Assembly (NCBI GenBank): GCA_019240375.1
Contig: JAFAYN010000486.1
Span: 1-6,079 of the forward strand
DNA: 6,079 bases
Reading direction: 5' to 3'
From: Gemmatimonadota bacterium
Lineage (GTDB): Bacteria > Gemmatimonadota > Gemmatimonadetes > Longimicrobiales > Longimicrobiaceae
Every line of letters begins with the position of its first letter. The first letter of the stretch is position 1. This document shows, piece after piece, positions 5,801 through 6,079 of this stretch. A program made the position numbers and the translations under genes. The notes under the pieces were generated by a model, which had not been told where the DNA came from, did no database searches, and saw nothing but the letters and a program-made list of their open reading frames with translations.

Positions 5801-6079
5801 CCGGACGCGGCCCAGCAGCTCGCGGAAGCCGGGATCGCCGCACAGGTCGGTGCGCAGAACCAGGGTGTTCACGAAGAAGCCGACCAGCGGCTCCAGCTCC
5901 ACCCGGGTGCGCCCGGCGGTGGGGGTCCCCACCAGCACGTCGTCCTGCCCGGAATAGCGGGCCAGGAGGAGCTGCCAGACGGCCAGCAGCGTCATGAACT
6001 GGGTGGTCCCTTCGCTCGTGGTGATCTCCCTCAGCGCGCGGGTGGTCTCCGCCGAAAGGGTGATCCGCCGCTTCCCGCC
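2801..6079 (-). CDS. NRPS terminal module (C-A-PCP-TE), 5' end outside window
   Basis: 1092 residues are visible; the frame is open to the window edge, so the true start and any earlier modules lie outside. Numbering is from the first visible codon. Residues 1-250 are the C-terminal half of a condensation domain: VGFFVNTL (66-73), HQDLPFE (102-108), PLFQVMF (124-130). The HHxxxDG active site is upstream of the window. Residues about 250-735 are the adenylation domain: GGAYVPLDPAYP (321), TSGSTGRPKG (397), FDVSIAE (441), NLYGPTEDTT (528), GELYLSGDGLARGY (579), GRTDFQVKVRGFRIELGEIE (634) and the catalytic Lys727 in PNGK. Residues about 744-819 are a carrier domain with Ser783 in LGGHSL for the phosphopantetheine arm. 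Residues about 831-1092 are a type I thioesterase: FFVHPVGG, Ser912 in GWSMGG, Asp939, His1071 in GNHFTL. All catalytic residues seen are intact. The module loads one amino acid, couples it to the upstream chain and releases the product by hydrolysis or cyclisation. There is no epimerase, so the last residue should stay L. Confidence 0.96.
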   Translation of the reverse strand, partial: GGKRRITLSAETTRALREITTSEGTTQFMTLLAVWQLLLARYSGQDDVLVGTPTAGRTRVELEPLVGFFVNTLVLRTDLCGDPGFRELLGRVREATLGAYQHQDLPFERLVEELAPERSLTHSPLFQVMFSFDNASGFGAGGGGGGERAPLLEGVSLSPLSHGRTVAKFDMQLTVEEQGEHMAGVLVYRAELFEDATIERMLRHFRALADQVAADPDRRIGEFDLLTPEERAQLLDASLTRRDHPRTTVHELFAEQVARTPDAAALVFAGETLTYAALDARANRLAHLLRRRGVGPEVTVGISLPRTPEMVVALLAVLRAGGAYVPLDPAYPQERLGYMIEDAGARLVLTGSALADRLPEGIETLALDRLAEELNVLPSDAPETGVLPENLSHVIFTSGSTGRPKGVMIRHSSTVVLLHWLRENVSDEERSAVLGSTSINFDVSIAEIFGTLCWGGTLFLVENALELASFPDRERIVYASMVPTAAAELLRMGTIPAGVRTLNLGGEALPNDLAQALYATGTVEKVGNLYGPTEDTTYSTYSLVERGGEQVYVGRPVTNTRAYVLLDGGLQPVPLGVVGELYLSGDGLARGYASRPDLTAERFLPDPFGEPGARMYRVMDRVRWRPDGELEYFGRTDFQVKVRGFRIELGEIETALRTHGAVRDAVVLVREDAPGDRRLVAYVVAAEGAETPAAAELRAHLRQRVPEYMIPGAFVALPELPLTPNGKVDRRALPAPEHVGDDAAEYLAPRDTVELELAGVWEEVLGASPVGVRDNFFALGGHSLLAVRLMARIETVLGARLPLATLFSAPTVESLAAILRRESDGPDASPLVPIRASGGRPPLFFVHPVGGDVLCYAPLNRHLGADQPFYGLRSRALTGGAADATVEAMASDYVAVLREAQRAGPYRLGGWSMGGVVAFEMARQLEAAGERVEVLALVDSMIPALAGRSFPQSEAVLVRTFAADLGLPLDDALLSAGGDAEADTREYVRRVLEAARSAGLVPPDLGFEQVWHLYGIFRANLRAMYEYRPGGYGGRVTLLRAAEHDPAEGEILGWESVAAGGVETRVVPGNHFTLVREPHAAELASALAEFLE

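Noticed and set aside
3234..5843. An 869-codon open frame on the minus strand inside the NRPS gene
   Set aside because: It is an alternate frame of the NRPS coding sequence. The product is Arg/Gly/Pro/Ala-rich with no domain, as expected from high-GC DNA, while the overlapping frame has every NRPS motif in order.
1..6079. CRISPR arrays, tRNA or rRNA genes, insertion sequences, riboswitches
   Set aside because: No regularly spaced repeats, cloverleaf or rRNA-like stretches, transposase motifs or recognised riboswitch cores were seen on either strand.

Overview
This is a GC-rich (roughly 70 %) bacterial window. The 3' part of a nonribosomal peptide synthetase (NRPS) gene sits beside a toxin-antitoxin pair and a few poorly characterised small genes. 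The codon bias, the NRPS style, the RES/Xre pair and the secreted or anchored hypothetical proteins would fit a soil bacterium such as Gemmatimonadota (Longimicrobium-like) or Myxococcota. That is an impression from sequence style only; no marker gene is present.

Layout. (1) 1-508, minus: the 5' part of a gene for a predicted Cys-rich lipoprotein, cut by the window edge. (2) 509-727: a comparatively AT-rich divergent intergenic region with a plausible sigma70-type promoter for the lipoprotein gene. (3) 728-1763, plus: a two-gene unit. The first gene encodes a membrane-anchored protein of unknown function with a conserved C-terminal domain. The second is a 59-codon gene that overlaps the first by 8 bases and has a strong ribosome binding site inside it. 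(4) 1764-1843: an 80-base convergent intergenic region with a perfect 9-bp hairpin, probably a two-way terminator. (5) 1844-2730, minus: a RES-domain toxin and an Xre/MbcA/ParS-type antitoxin. The antitoxin comes first and the genes overlap by one base (TGATG). (6) 2731-2800: a compact intergenic region with a good promoter (TTGACT, 17 bp, GATATT) and two copies of a near-identical 13-bp direct repeat 22 bp apart, a likely autoregulatory operator. (7) 2801-6079, minus: the last module of an NRPS (end of a condensation domain, adenylation, carrier protein and type I thioesterase). It continues beyond the window.

How the parts work together. The NRPS fragment is the chain-terminating module: it adds one residue, without an epimerase, and releases the peptide through its thioesterase. 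The toxin-antitoxin pair lies 70 bases downstream on the same strand. It has its own promoter, and no convincing terminator separates it from the NRPS gene, so read-through is possible. By homology the toxin would degrade NAD+ when free of antitoxin. Nothing in the sequence links the plus-strand pair or the lipoprotein to peptide synthesis. The most useful leads are the direct-repeat operator, the unusual adenylation specificity code (closest to an alanine-type code) and the uncharacterised small genes.
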